Part shown: piece after piece, positions 1 to 6,721 of the stretch
Layout of the letters: each line of letters starts with the position of its first letter
Position numbering within the stretch: position 1 is the first letter of the stretch
Assembly (NCBI GenBank): GCA_943331415.1
Contig: CALQLM010000025.1
Coordinates: forward strand, 1-8,246
DNA from: Bifidobacterium breve
Lineage (GTDB): Bacteria > Actinomycetota > Actinomycetes > Mycobacteriales > Mycobacteriaceae
Direction of reading: 5' to 3'
Length of the DNA: 8,246 bases
Notes under the pieces: generated by a model
The model's input: only the letters and a program-made list of their open reading frames with translations
What the model was told of the DNA's origin: nothing
The model's database searches: none
Translations under genes and position numbers: made by a program

Positions 1-75
1 GCCGCAGGACGAGACGGCGAGGGCAGTGGCGAACGCGGCCACGACGGCAAGAACTTGGGTGCGGGCTGAAGTCAT
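1..75 (-). CDS. Putative lipoprotein, N-terminal fragment (continues beyond left edge)
   Basis: Read on the minus strand from the ATG at 75, the first 25 codons form a textbook lipoprotein signal peptide. It begins MTSARTQV, has a hydrophobic core ([12 protein letters not shown], residues 9-20), and ends in a lipobox VSSC with the lipidated Cys at residue 24, followed by Gly. This predicts export, lipidation and anchoring on the outer face of the cytoplasmic membrane. The rest of the protein lies outside the window, so its function cannot be read. A TACCC-N5-GGGTA palindrome lies 18 bases upstream of the start, so a copper-induced lipoprotein is a reasonable inference. The predicted +1 coincides with the A of the ATG, which would explain the absence of a Shine-Dalgarno sequence. 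In M. tuberculosis the gene divergent from ilvD is, as I recall, the copper repressor gene ricR (Rv0190); this fragment is not a repressor N-terminus. Confidence 0.72.
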   Translation of the reverse strand, partial: MTSARTQVLAVVAAFATALAVSSCG

Positions 76-81
76 GCCACC

Positions 82-87
82 ACTGTA
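82..87 (-). promoter_or_regulatory. Putative -10 element of the lipoprotein gene (leaderless)
   Basis: On the minus strand positions 87-82 read TACAGT, which fits the mycobacterial TANNNT -10 pattern. Six bases separate it from position 75, so initiation would fall on the A of the lipoprotein ATG, giving a leaderless mRNA. The -35 region (about 105-110, AAATAC on the minus strand) is weak. The copper-type operator fills the space between the two elements, a suitable place for a repressor. Confidence 0.45.
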
Positions 88-92
88 CCGCA

Positions 93-107
93 TACCCCAT
101 GGGGGTA
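93..107. promoter_or_regulatory. RicR/CsoR-type copper operator (TACCC-N5-GGGTA)
   Basis: Positions 93-107 read TACCC CATGG GGGTA. With the flanking A (92) and T (108), the inverted repeat has 7-bp perfect arms around a 3-base centre. TACCC-N5-GGGTA is the operator pattern reported for the RicR copper regulon of M. tuberculosis, a CsoR-family repressor released from DNA by Cu(I). Here it lies between the divergent lipoprotein (start 75) and ilvD (start 155). It covers the -35/-10 spacer of the lipoprotein promoter and stops about 13 bases short of the candidate ilvD -35. The lipoprotein is therefore the likelier target, though an effect on ilvD is possible. No ricR gene is present in the window. 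Confidence 0.7.
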
Positions 108-120
108 TTTCGCGACGATT

Positions 121-148
121 TTGGCGGCCACCCCGAGCAGGTCATACT
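121..148 (+). promoter_or_regulatory. Putative ilvD promoter, leaderless GTG
   Basis: A -35-like TTGGCG (121-126) and a -10-like CATACT (143-148) are separated by 16 bases. Initiation six to seven bases after the -10 would fall at or next to the GTG at 155, giving a leaderless ilvD mRNA. There is no strong Shine-Dalgarno sequence before that GTG, only GCAGGT about 12 bases away. Both hexamers match consensus only partly, so this is a weak call from pattern and spacing. Confidence 0.3.
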
Positions 149-154
149 TGTCCG

Positions 155-1852
155 GTGAGTGAAACTCCTGACATCAAGCCCCGCAGTAGAGACGTCACCG
201 ACGGCCTGGAGAAGTCGGCCGCTCGCGGCATGCTCCGGGCGGTCGGAATGGGCGATGAGGACTTCGCCAAACCTCAGATCGGTGTGGCCTCGTCATGGAA
301 TGAGATCACTCCCTGCAACCTCTCGCTGGACCGGCTGTCGAACGCCGCCAAGGAGGGCGTGTTCGAGGCCGGCGGTTTCCCGATGAAGTTCGGCACCATC
401 TCGGTCTCGGACGGCATCGCGATGGGGCATGAGGGTATGCACTTCTCGCTGGTATCGCGGGAGATCATCGCCGACAGCGTCGAGACCGTGATGCAAGCCG
501 AGCGTATGGACGCCATGGTGATGCTGGCCGGATGCGACAAATCGCTGCCGGGCATGATGATGGCCGCTGCGCGACTGGATCTGGCCGCGGTGTTCATCTA
601 CGCGGGTTCGATCCTGCCGGGCTGGGCCAAGATGTCCGACGGCAGCGAGCGCGAGGTCACCATCATCGACGCGTTCGAGGCCGTCGGTGCCTGCGCGCGC
701 GGTCTGATGTCCCGCGAGGACGTCGATGCAATCGAGCGGGCGATCTGTCCGGGCGAGGGTGCCTGCGGCGGCATGTACACCGCCAACACCATGGCCAGCG
801 CGGGTGAGGCCCTGGGGCTTTCGCTGCCCGGAAGTGCCGCCCCGCCAGCCACCGACCGTCGGCGTGACGGATTTGCGCGGCAGAGTGGAAACGCTGTTGT
901 CGAGTTACTGCGCCGCGGTATCACCACCCGCGACATCCTCACCAAGGAGGCGTTCGAGAACGCTATCGCGGTGGTGATGGCGTTCGGCGGGTCCACCAAC
1001 GCCGTGCTGCATCTGCTGGCCATCGCTCATGAGGCCGAGGTCGAACTGTCGCTGGCCGACTTCAACCGGATCGGCGAGAAGGTCCCACACCTGGCCGATG
1101 TCAAACCATTCGGCAGCCATGTGATGAATGACGTCGACCGCATCGGCGGTGTGCCGGTCGTGATGAAGGCTTTACTGGACGCCGGACTCCTGCACGGCGA
1201 CTGCCTGACGGTGACCGGAAAGACCATGGCGGAGAATCTCTCGCACATCAACCCGCCGGATCCCGATGGCAAAGTTCTTCGGGCGCTGTCCAATCCGATC
1301 CACCCCACCGGCGGGATCACCATCCTGCACGGATCTCTGGCTCCCGAAGGCGCGGTGGTCAAGTCCGCCGGGTTCGATTCAGACGTGTTCGAAGGCACAG
1401 CAAGGGTTTTCGACGGAGAGCGCGCGGCCATGGATGCCCTCGAGGACGGCACCATCACCGCCGGCGACGTGGTGGTCATCCGTTACGAAGGCCCCAAGGG
1501 TGGACCGGGTATGCGCGAGATGCTGGCCATCACCGGCGCGATCAAGGGCGCCGGTCTCGGCAAGGATGTACTGCTACTGACCGACGGCCGATTCTCCGGT
1601 GGCACCACCGGGTTGTGCGTGGGCCACGTGGCGCCCGAGGCCGTCGACGCCGGACCGATCGCTTTCGTCTCCGATGGAGACCGCATTCGCCTCGACGTGG
1701 CGAACAAGACTCTCGACATCCTCGTCGAACCCGCCGAATTCGATTCGCGCCGAGCCGGATTCACCCCGCCGCCGCCTCGTTACACCCGGGGCGTACTGGC
1801 CAAGTACGGCAAACTGGTCGGCTCGGCGGCCCAGGGCGCGGTCTGCGACTAG
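155..1852 (+). CDS. ilvD: Dihydroxy-acid dehydratase IlvD
   Basis: Converts 2,3-dihydroxy-isovalerate and 2,3-dihydroxy-3-methylvalerate to the 2-keto acids that lead to valine, isoleucine, leucine and pantothenate; cytoplasmic. The 565-residue product matches the mycobacterial IlvD family end to end. Cluster-ligand cysteines are C54 (ITPCN), C127 (AGCDKS) and C204 (GACGGM). The Mg-site residues are D86 (SVSDG), D128 and the carbamylated lysine K129, with E445 ([11 protein letters not shown]). The catalytic Ser is S481 (GRFSGGTTG). The frame opens earlier, at ATG 26, but the 43 extra residues are arginine- and proline-rich, unlike the family, and would cross the divergent lipoprotein and the operator. 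GTG 155 gives [13 protein letters not shown], the normal N-terminus. Mycobacterial IlvD is reported to carry a [2Fe-2S] cluster. The stop codon overlaps that of the convergent gene. The fold and all key residues appear intact. Confidence 0.97.
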   Translation: MSETPDIKPRSRDVTDGLEKSAARGMLRAVGMGDEDFAKPQIGVASSWNEITPCNLSLDRLSNAAKEGVFEAGGFPMKFGTISVSDGIAMGHEGMHFSLVSREIIADSVETVMQAERMDAMVMLAGCDKSLPGMMMAAARLDLAAVFIYAGSILPGWAKMSDGSEREVTIIDAFEAVGACARGLMSREDVDAIERAICPGEGACGGMYTANTMASAGEALGLSLPGSAAPPATDRRRDGFARQSGNAVVELLRRGITTRDILTKEAFENAIAVVMAFGGSTNAVLHLLAIAHEAEVELSLADFNRIGEKVPHLADVKPFGSHVMNDVDRIGGVPVVMKALLDAGLLHGDCLTVTGKTMAENLSHINPPDPDGKVLRALSNPIHPTGGITILHGSLAPEGAVVKSAGFDSDVFEGTARVFDGERAAMDALEDGTITAGDVVVIRYEGPKGGPGMREMLAITGAIKGAGLGKDVLLLTDGRFSGGTTGLCVGHVAPEAVDAGPIAFVSDGDRIRLDVANKTLDILVEPAEFDSRRAGFTPPPPRYTRGVLAKYGKLVGSAAQGAVCD

Positions 1853-3177
1853 ACCGCTGCACCCCTGGCGGACCTGGCGGCGGCGGCCCGCTTGGGCGCG
1901 GGTGTCTCCTTGGCCTGGCTGGCCGCTCGCCGAGATCCACCGGTGCGAACCTTGGGTGTCTTAGCCGAACCGACGGACCCACCCACCCCCGGTACGAAAC
2001 CGTTGATGAGCGCCCGGACGACATCCCCGGGCACCTGTGCCCATTCCGCCGGTGTCAGCGGGTTGACCGACAGGTACGGCGTGTAGGTGCCGGACTGGTC
2101 GTAGGTCCGGTTATAGGTGCCGCCTTCGCTGGGTGTCTGCACGTCGGTGTAGCCGACATTGACCAATATCTCCGCCGCGGGTTGTAGCGCATCGGCCAGC
2201 AGGGTGGGAACGGTGATCGGAACACCAAGCGCCTGGAATGCGGCGTTGACCAGGCGGGCCGGCAGGCGCAACGGCTCCAGCAACGGCAGATCGGTGGGTG
2301 CCAGCGTGCCGTAGGTGGTGCTGGGCAGGTTCAGCGCGGCCAGGGCGCCGAGCTTGGCGTAGATGACGTCTTCCGACGTGCCCGCGAGAGTGGCCCCGCC
2401 AATCAGATTGGTCGGAAGTACCGTCGCCAGAAGGGAATTGGTCAGCGAGAACGGATTCAGCGTCACCGGGAAGTCCGACATCAGGTTGTATCCGAGCGCC
2501 AACCCGACCGTCGCGGCGTTCAGTGCGATCCCGGTGCTCGATGCCGACGCCCCGCCCTGGCTCACGGCTTCAATGCCGAACAGATTCAGGATCGGGGCGA
2601 ACCGGGCGTAGAGGCCACCGTTGGGCGTACCCGGATTGTTCACCTGCGCCACCGCAAGGTTGGTCACGTTGATGCCCTGCACGCAGGAGAGGCCCGAGGT
2701 GCACGGCTCCCCGGTCAGCGAGTTGACCTTCCCACTCGGCACCAGTGGGGTGTACCCGGCCGGTGTGTTCCCGGCAGCGCTGGCCAGCAGCGCCTCGTAC
2801 GCGATTCCGGCTTGATAGGCACCCAGGCCGGACCCGCCCAGGATGGCGGCACCCAGCGTGCCACCGGGCTGGCGCTTGAAGGTCGAAATCACGGGCGTGA
2901 AACCGCCGAACGGGACCGCGTTGACATCGTCGGCGAGGACCGTCGGGAACGGCAGCGCGTAGTCCAGGTTGATGGTGATGGTGCCGAGCACATCGACGTC
3001 GGGGATGTCGATGGTGGTGACGCCGAGTGCCTGGGCGACGCGGAACAGTGGCCCCGTCGCGACCGCGTCGAATGCTACGTCGGCTTCTGCGGCCGGTGCC
3101 GTCAGCCCCGCCACCATCGCACTCGCCGTCACCGCGACGGCACCCACTATCCTGCGAGCAACGTTAGTGGTGATCAC
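1849..3177 (-). CDS. Secreted PE-PPE-domain-like protein with basic C-terminal tail
   Basis: A 442-residue exported protein of a mycobacterial family. Residues 1-32 form a signal peptide: VARR, a hydrophobic stretch 10-27, and probable cleavage after AEA at 32. The mature part has [14 protein letters not shown] (65-78), a Gly-rich [11 protein letters not shown] (114-124), a probable disulfide pair C159/C165, and [20 protein letters not shown] (180-199). Residues 286-396 ([54 protein letters not shown]) resemble the C-terminal half of the PE-PPE domain (serine alpha/beta-hydrolase fold). I see no clear GxSxG nucleophile and there is no PE or PPE N-terminus, so enzymatic activity is uncertain. 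Residues 404-442 are a Lys/Arg/Ala/Pro-rich tail. The GTG start at 3177 is supported by AAGGGGAG seven bases upstream. It converges on ilvD with a 4-nt overlap, leaving no room for a terminator between them. Function unknown; probably cell-envelope. Confidence 0.83.
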   Translation of the reverse strand: MITTNVARRIVGAVAVTASAMVAGLTAPAAEADVAFDAVATGPLFRVAQALGVTTIDIPDVDVLGTITINLDYALPFPTVLADDVNAVPFGGFTPVISTFKRQPGGTLGAAILGGSGLGAYQAGIAYEALLASAAGNTPAGYTPLVPSGKVNSLTGEPCTSGLSCVQGINVTNLAVAQVNNPGTPNGGLYARFAPILNLFGIEAVSQGGASASSTGIALNAATVGLALGYNLMSDFPVTLNPFSLTNSLLATVLPTNLIGGATLAGTSEDVIYAKLGALAALNLPSTTYGTLAPTDLPLLEPLRLPARLVNAAFQALGVPITVPTLLADALQPAAEILVNVGYTDVQTPSEGGTYNRTYDQSGTYTPYLSVNPLTPAEWAQVPGDVVRALINGFVPGVGGSVGSAKTPKVRTGGSRRAASQAKETPAPKRAAAARSARGAAV

Positions 3178-3184
3178 TCTAAAA

Positions 3185-3192
3185 CTCCCCTT
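3185..3192 (-). promoter_or_regulatory. Shine-Dalgarno for the PE-PPE-like gene
   Basis: On the minus strand positions 3192-3185 read AAGGGGAG, seven bases before the GTG at 3177. It is one of the clearest ribosome-binding sites in the window and fixes the GTG start, which directly precedes the signal peptide. Confidence 0.8.
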
Positions 3193-3215
3193 AGTGATTT
3201 CCGCAAATCAACGCG

Positions 3216-3221
3216 ACAATA
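3216..3221 (-). promoter_or_regulatory. Putative -10 element of the PE-PPE-like gene
   Basis: Minus-strand positions 3221-3216 read TATTGT (TANNNT). Initiation near 3209 would give a leader of about 30 nt that contains the Shine-Dalgarno at 3185-3192. The corresponding -35 is not convincing. The same 106-nt intergenic region must also hold the divergent promoter for the molybdoenzyme, for which I found no good -10. Confidence 0.3.
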
Positions 3222-3283
3222 GCAAACAACTCGCCGATCGGCTCCGGTTCTGCTTCTTGCCACGGCAGCGGCACAAGCGCACA

Positions 3284-5515
3284 GTGACTCGGGTGAGCAG
3301 AACCGCATTACGAATCTGTCCGCTGTGCGAAGCCACCTGCGGAATGGTCCTCACCATCGAGGACGACAAAGTCACCGCCGCGCGAGGCGACCGCGACGAT
3401 GTTTTCAGTCACGGGTACATCTGTCCCAAAGGTGCCAGCCTCGCTGAACTCGATAACGACCCGGACCGGTTGCAGAAGCCACTGGTCCGCCGCGACGGCG
3501 AACTCGTCGAGACCAGTTGGGACGAGGCGTTCGCCGCCGCCGCCGAGGGCCTGGGTCGGGTCGTCGCCGCCACCGGCGGCGGATCGGTCGGCATCTACCT
3601 GGGTAACCCGAACGCCCACACCATCGCGGGCGCGTTCTACGTGCCGACCGTCGTCCGCTCCCTGGGCACCCGCAATATCTTCTCCGCCAGCACCCTGGAC
3701 CAGATGCCCAAGCATGTGGCGTGCGGGTACATGTACGGCGCTCCGGTGCCGTTCACGATTCCCGATCTCGATCGGACCGACTATCTCGTGATCATCGGTG
3801 GAAATCCGTTGGTATCCAACGGAAGTCTTGCCACCGCAGCTGATTTCGGCGGAAAGCTCAAAGCTATCCGCAAGCGCGGCGGCCGACTGGTCGTGCTGGA
3901 TCCGAACCGGACCCGCACCGCGGAGATGGCCGACCGGCATATCGCACCGCGGCCCGGCACCGACGGCGCGCTGCTTTTTGCCGTCGTCAATGTGCTCTTC
4001 GACGAGGACCTCGTCGACCTCGGTCCGATGGCCGATCATGTCGTCGGAGTGGAGCAGGTTCGGGCCGCGGCCGCCGACTTCCCGCCGGCGGCGGTTGCCG
4101 AGCACTGCGGGGTGAGCGAAGACGAGATCCGGACCCTGGCCCGCGAGATCGCGGCGGCACCGACCGCGGCGGTGTACGGGCGCATGGGTACGTCGACCGT
4201 CGAGTTCGGCACGATCACCACATGGTTGGTCGATGTCATCAACGTCCTGACCGGCAACCTCGACCGCGCCGGCGGAGTGATGTTCGCCAGTTCATCCGTG
4301 GCTGCTGCACCCCGGCCCGCCCGTCCCGGCCGCGGGTTCACGACAGGGCGCTGGAACAGCCGCGTCTCCAGCTATCCGGAGGCGCTGTCCGAGCTGCCCA
4401 CGGTCGCACTGCCCGAGGAGATCGAGACACCCGGCGAGGGTCAGATCCGCGCGATGATCACCCTGGCCGGCAATCCGGTGCTCTCAGCGCCGGACGGCCC
4501 ACGTCTGGCCGATGCCCTCGACACCGTCGATTTCATGCTGTCGGTGGATCCCTACCTCAACGAGACCACCCGGCATGCCGACGTGATCCTGCCGCCGCCA
4601 CCGCCGTCGCGCGTCGGTCATTTCGATGTGGCGTTCGCCGCCGCAGCGGTGCGCAACAACGCCCGCTACTCGCCGCCTGCCGTGCCCCTGGCCGATGATC
4701 GACCCGACGAATGCGAGATCCTGTCCCGGTTGGCGTTGATCGCACGCGGTTTGGGTCCGGATGCCGATCCCGCCCTGGTCGACGATCAGATGATCGCGGG
4801 GAGGTTGGGCAAGGAGGTCGCCGATCCGGACTCACCGGTCGCAGGCCGATCGGTCGAGGAGCTCACCGCAATGCTGGCGGACGGTCCCGGTTACGAACGA
4901 CAGCTGGACATGATGCTGCGGTTGGGCCAGTTCGGTGACGCGTTCGGTGCCAACCCCGATGGTCTGAATCTGCAGCGACTCAAGGACAACCCGCACGGTA
5001 TCGACCTCGGTCCGCTGACACCGCGAATTCCCGAGATCCTCCGAACTCCTTCTGGCATGGTCGAATTGGCGCCCGAGCCGATCCTGGCAGATATCCCACG
5101 GCTGCACGCCTCGCTCGGCAACAACGACGACGGTTTCCTGCTCATCGGACGTCGGCATCTGCGCTCCAACAACAGCTGGTTGCACAACCTGCCGGCACTA
5201 TCCGGTGGTACCAACCTCTGCACATTGCAGATCCATCCCGATGACGCCGCCCGGCTGGGCGTGACCGATCTTGCCGTGGTGACCGGGCCGGGCGGCAAGC
5301 TCGAGGTGCCGGTCGAGATCACCGACGCCATCCGGCCGGGTGTGGTGTCACTGCCGCACGGCTGGGGCCACACCGAGCCGGGCACCCGGATGTCGGTGGC
5401 CGCGGACCACCCCGGCGTCAACGTCAACAGTCTCTTCGACGATTCGCTGATGGATCCGCTGTCCGGTAACGCAGTGCTCAATGCGGTGCCGGTGGAGGTC
5501 GCGGCGGCGGGCTGA
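3284..5515 (+). CDS. Molybdopterin-dependent oxidoreductase with [4Fe-4S] (Rv0197-like)
   Basis: A 743-residue member of the DMSO reductase/formate dehydrogenase superfamily, which transfers electrons at a bis-molybdopterin-guanine-dinucleotide Mo or W centre. An N-terminal [4Fe-4S] domain has C12-x2-C15-x3-C19 and C47 (YICPKG). The catalytic molybdopterin domain follows, including NETTRHADVILPPPPPSR. The C-terminal dinucleotide-binding domain carries NNSWLHNLPALSGG and VVSLPHGWGH. By alignment with formate dehydrogenases (NxDxCARVCHxP), the metal-ligand position falls on D139 of STLDQMPKH, not Cys, Sec or Ser. No Tat signal is present, so it is probably cytoplasmic. Substrate and electron partner are unknown, and no partner subunit lies nearby. 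The frame is open from ATG 2969, but the first 105 residues would be antisense to the PE-PPE-like gene and lack family character. GTG 3284 gives MTRVSRTALRICPLC, close to the M. tuberculosis start as I recall it; GTG 3293 is an alternative. The next gene converges 7 nt downstream. Confidence 0.93.
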   Translation: MTRVSRTALRICPLCEATCGMVLTIEDDKVTAARGDRDDVFSHGYICPKGASLAELDNDPDRLQKPLVRRDGELVETSWDEAFAAAAEGLGRVVAATGGGSVGIYLGNPNAHTIAGAFYVPTVVRSLGTRNIFSASTLDQMPKHVACGYMYGAPVPFTIPDLDRTDYLVIIGGNPLVSNGSLATAADFGGKLKAIRKRGGRLVVLDPNRTRTAEMADRHIAPRPGTDGALLFAVVNVLFDEDLVDLGPMADHVVGVEQVRAAAADFPPAAVAEHCGVSEDEIRTLAREIAAAPTAAVYGRMGTSTVEFGTITTWLVDVINVLTGNLDRAGGVMFASSSVAAAPRPARPGRGFTTGRWNSRVSSYPEALSELPTVALPEEIETPGEGQIRAMITLAGNPVLSAPDGPRLADALDTVDFMLSVDPYLNETTRHADVILPPPPPSRVGHFDVAFAAAAVRNNARYSPPAVPLADDRPDECEILSRLALIARGLGPDADPALVDDQMIAGRLGKEVADPDSPVAGRSVEELTAMLADGPGYERQLDMMLRLGQFGDAFGANPDGLNLQRLKDNPHGIDLGPLTPRIPEILRTPSGMVELAPEPILADIPRLHASLGNNDDGFLLIGRRHLRSNNSWLHNLPALSGGTNLCTLQIHPDDAARLGVTDLAVVTGPGGKLEVPVEITDAIRPGVVSLPHGWGHTEPGTRMSVAADHPGVNVNSLFDDSLMDPLSGNAVLNAVPVEVAAAG

Positions 5516-5522
5516 GGCGCGA

Positions 5523-6224
5523 CTAACCGGTGCCGGGCTCTGTCACCCGGGCGATGACGAAACCGTCCCAACCCTTGCTGCCGACGGTCTGAATCGCGGC
5601 CGACTCCAGCCGCGGTTCAGCGCCCATCATCTCCAGCATCTCGCGCACCGCACTGCCTTGGTGGTCGTCGACCGCCGGATCCAGGATGCGGCCCGCGCGT
5701 ACGGCGTTGTCCACCACGATCACGGTTCCGGGGTGAGCCAGAGCAAGCGCGGCCCGGACATAGGCGGTGTTGTTCTCCTTGTCGGCGTCGATGAACACGA
5801 GGTCGAAATCGCCGCTCAGCCCGGGCAGGGTGTCCAGTGCCGCGCCGACGACGATCTCAACCCGGTCGGCAACGCCGGCCCGGTGCAGATTCGCCCGTGC
5901 GATCTCAGCATGATCCGCGCGATATTCCAGTGTCACGACACTGCCCTGCTCGCCCACGCCGCGGGCCAGGCAGATGGTGCTGTAGCCGCCGAGGGTGCCG
6001 ATCTCGAGGACCCGGCGCGCACCGATGATCCGGGTCAGCAGGTAGAGAAACCGGGCGCTCTGCGCCGATACCTCGATGGCGGGCAGGCCCGCGACGGCGG
6101 AATCGGTGAGCGCCGCGCTCAGTGCGTCATCCGGACCGAGGAGCAGTGCGTCCAGCAGCGCGTCGACGGGCAGCCACTGTTTCGGACCGATCGACTCGTC
6201 TGTACTCATCGAATCTGTGCTCAT
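5523..6224 (-). CDS. Class I SAM-dependent O-methyltransferase (caffeoyl-CoA OMT type, Rv0187-like)
   Basis: A 233-residue methyltransferase of the small cation-dependent OMT family (COG4122). SAM-binding motif I is LEIGTLGGYS (73-82), and E100 (VTLEY) is placed to bind the ribose. The metal-site residues are visible as D146 (FIDADKENN) and D172-N173 (VVDNAVR). The conserved QTVGSKGWDGF is near the end. Such enzymes methylate catechol-like hydroxyls with Mg2+; the natural substrate here is unknown. The start at 6224 is supported by AGAGGGGG just upstream, and its ATG overlaps the stop of the metallohydrolase gene as ATGA, so translation is probably coupled. A second in-frame ATG at 6209 follows a short internal duplication (MSTDS MSTDE) and lacks its own ribosome-binding site. 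It is the last gene of a three-gene operon and ends 7 nt from the convergent molybdoenzyme gene. Confidence 0.92.
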   Translation of the reverse strand: MSTDSMSTDESIGPKQWLPVDALLDALLLGPDDALSAALTDSAVAGLPAIEVSAQSARFLYLLTRIIGARRVLEIGTLGGYSTICLARGVGEQGSVVTLEYRADHAEIARANLHRAGVADRVEIVVGAALDTLPGLSGDFDLVFIDADKENNTAYVRAALALAHPGTVIVVDNAVRAGRILDPAVDDHQGSAVREMLEMMGAEPRLESAAIQTVGSKGWDGFVIARVTEPGTG

Positions 6225-6721
6225 CGGACCCCCTCTTTGTTGTAGACCACGCGCAGTACATGCCCCACCTCCGGACCCATCACCGACGCGGTCAATTCAC
6301 AGAAGGTGGCGACGAAGTGCGGCCCGTGCGCAGGGCACGCACCCGCCGTCAGATGATGAGCCACCTCGTGCAGCACCACCAGTTCTCGCATCGCCCAGCC
6401 GGCTGCGCCGCGCTCGGGAACGGCGATAACGGCTGTGCCGTCATGGTTTTCGTAATGAGCGGCCGTCGCAGCACGCCTGGACCGGACAGCGATCGATGAA
6501 CTCTGCGGCCAGTGCGCTGTGACGGCGGGCAGCGCCAGTACCGAATCGACATAGCGCTGCACCGATTCGATCGATGCGAACCGTGCCTCCGGCGGCAGCG
6601 TGATCGGATCGCCGAAGAAGTCAATGGCGCGCGAACTGTGTTCGGCAGCGCGGTCGAAGAGGGTGCGGACGAACTGCTCGGCCGCATAGACCCGAGAGCG
6701 TTGGTTGTCCCGGACGCTCAC
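6221..6721 (-). CDS. Putative zinc metallohydrolase, HExxH (TIGR04338-like, Rv0185-like)
   Basis: A 166-residue protein with a zincin signature LHEVAHHL: H118, E119 (general base) and H122, followed by H123. Downstream, AHGPHF supplies H132 and H135 as candidate third zinc ligands, a layout reminiscent of SprT-type proteases (HExxH, then GHGxxF/W). E142 is a less likely gluzincin-type ligand. There is no signal peptide, so it acts in the cytoplasm. It resembles the actinobacterial family named putative metallohydrolase TIGR04338; no substrate is known to me. The GTG start at 6721 overlaps the stop of the DUF2786 gene by four bases (GTGA), and its own stop overlaps the methyltransferase start (ATGA), so the three proteins are likely made together. 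That it is a zinc-dependent protease is inferred from the motif. Confidence 0.85.
   Translation of the reverse strand: MSVRDNQRSRVYAAEQFVRTLFDRAAEHSSRAIDFFGDPITLPPEARFASIESVQRYVDSVLALPAVTAHWPQSSSIAVRSRRAATAAHYENHDGTAVIAVPERGAAGWAMRELVVLHEVAHHLTAGACPAHGPHFVATFCELTASVMGPEVGHVLRVVYNKEGVR
6229..6236 (-). promoter_or_regulatory. Shine-Dalgarno for the O-methyltransferase gene
   Basis: Minus-strand positions 6236-6229 read AGAGGGGG, four bases before ATG 6224 and inside the last codons of the metallohydrolase gene. It favours ATG 6224 over ATG 6209. Confidence 0.7.

Noticed and set aside
26..154. N-terminal extension of IlvD from ATG 26 (or ATG 74)
   Set aside because: The extra residues are antisense to the lipoprotein signal peptide and cross the operator; the family N-terminus begins at GTG 155.
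598..1479. Long open frames antisense to ilvD
   Set aside because: They are high-GC shadow frames; the plus-strand IlvD reading has every catalytic residue and full-length similarity.
2969..3283. N-terminal extension of the molybdoenzyme from ATG 2969
   Set aside because: It is antisense to the signal-peptide end of the PE-PPE-like gene, lacks family similarity, and precedes the normal [4Fe-4S] domain by 105 residues.
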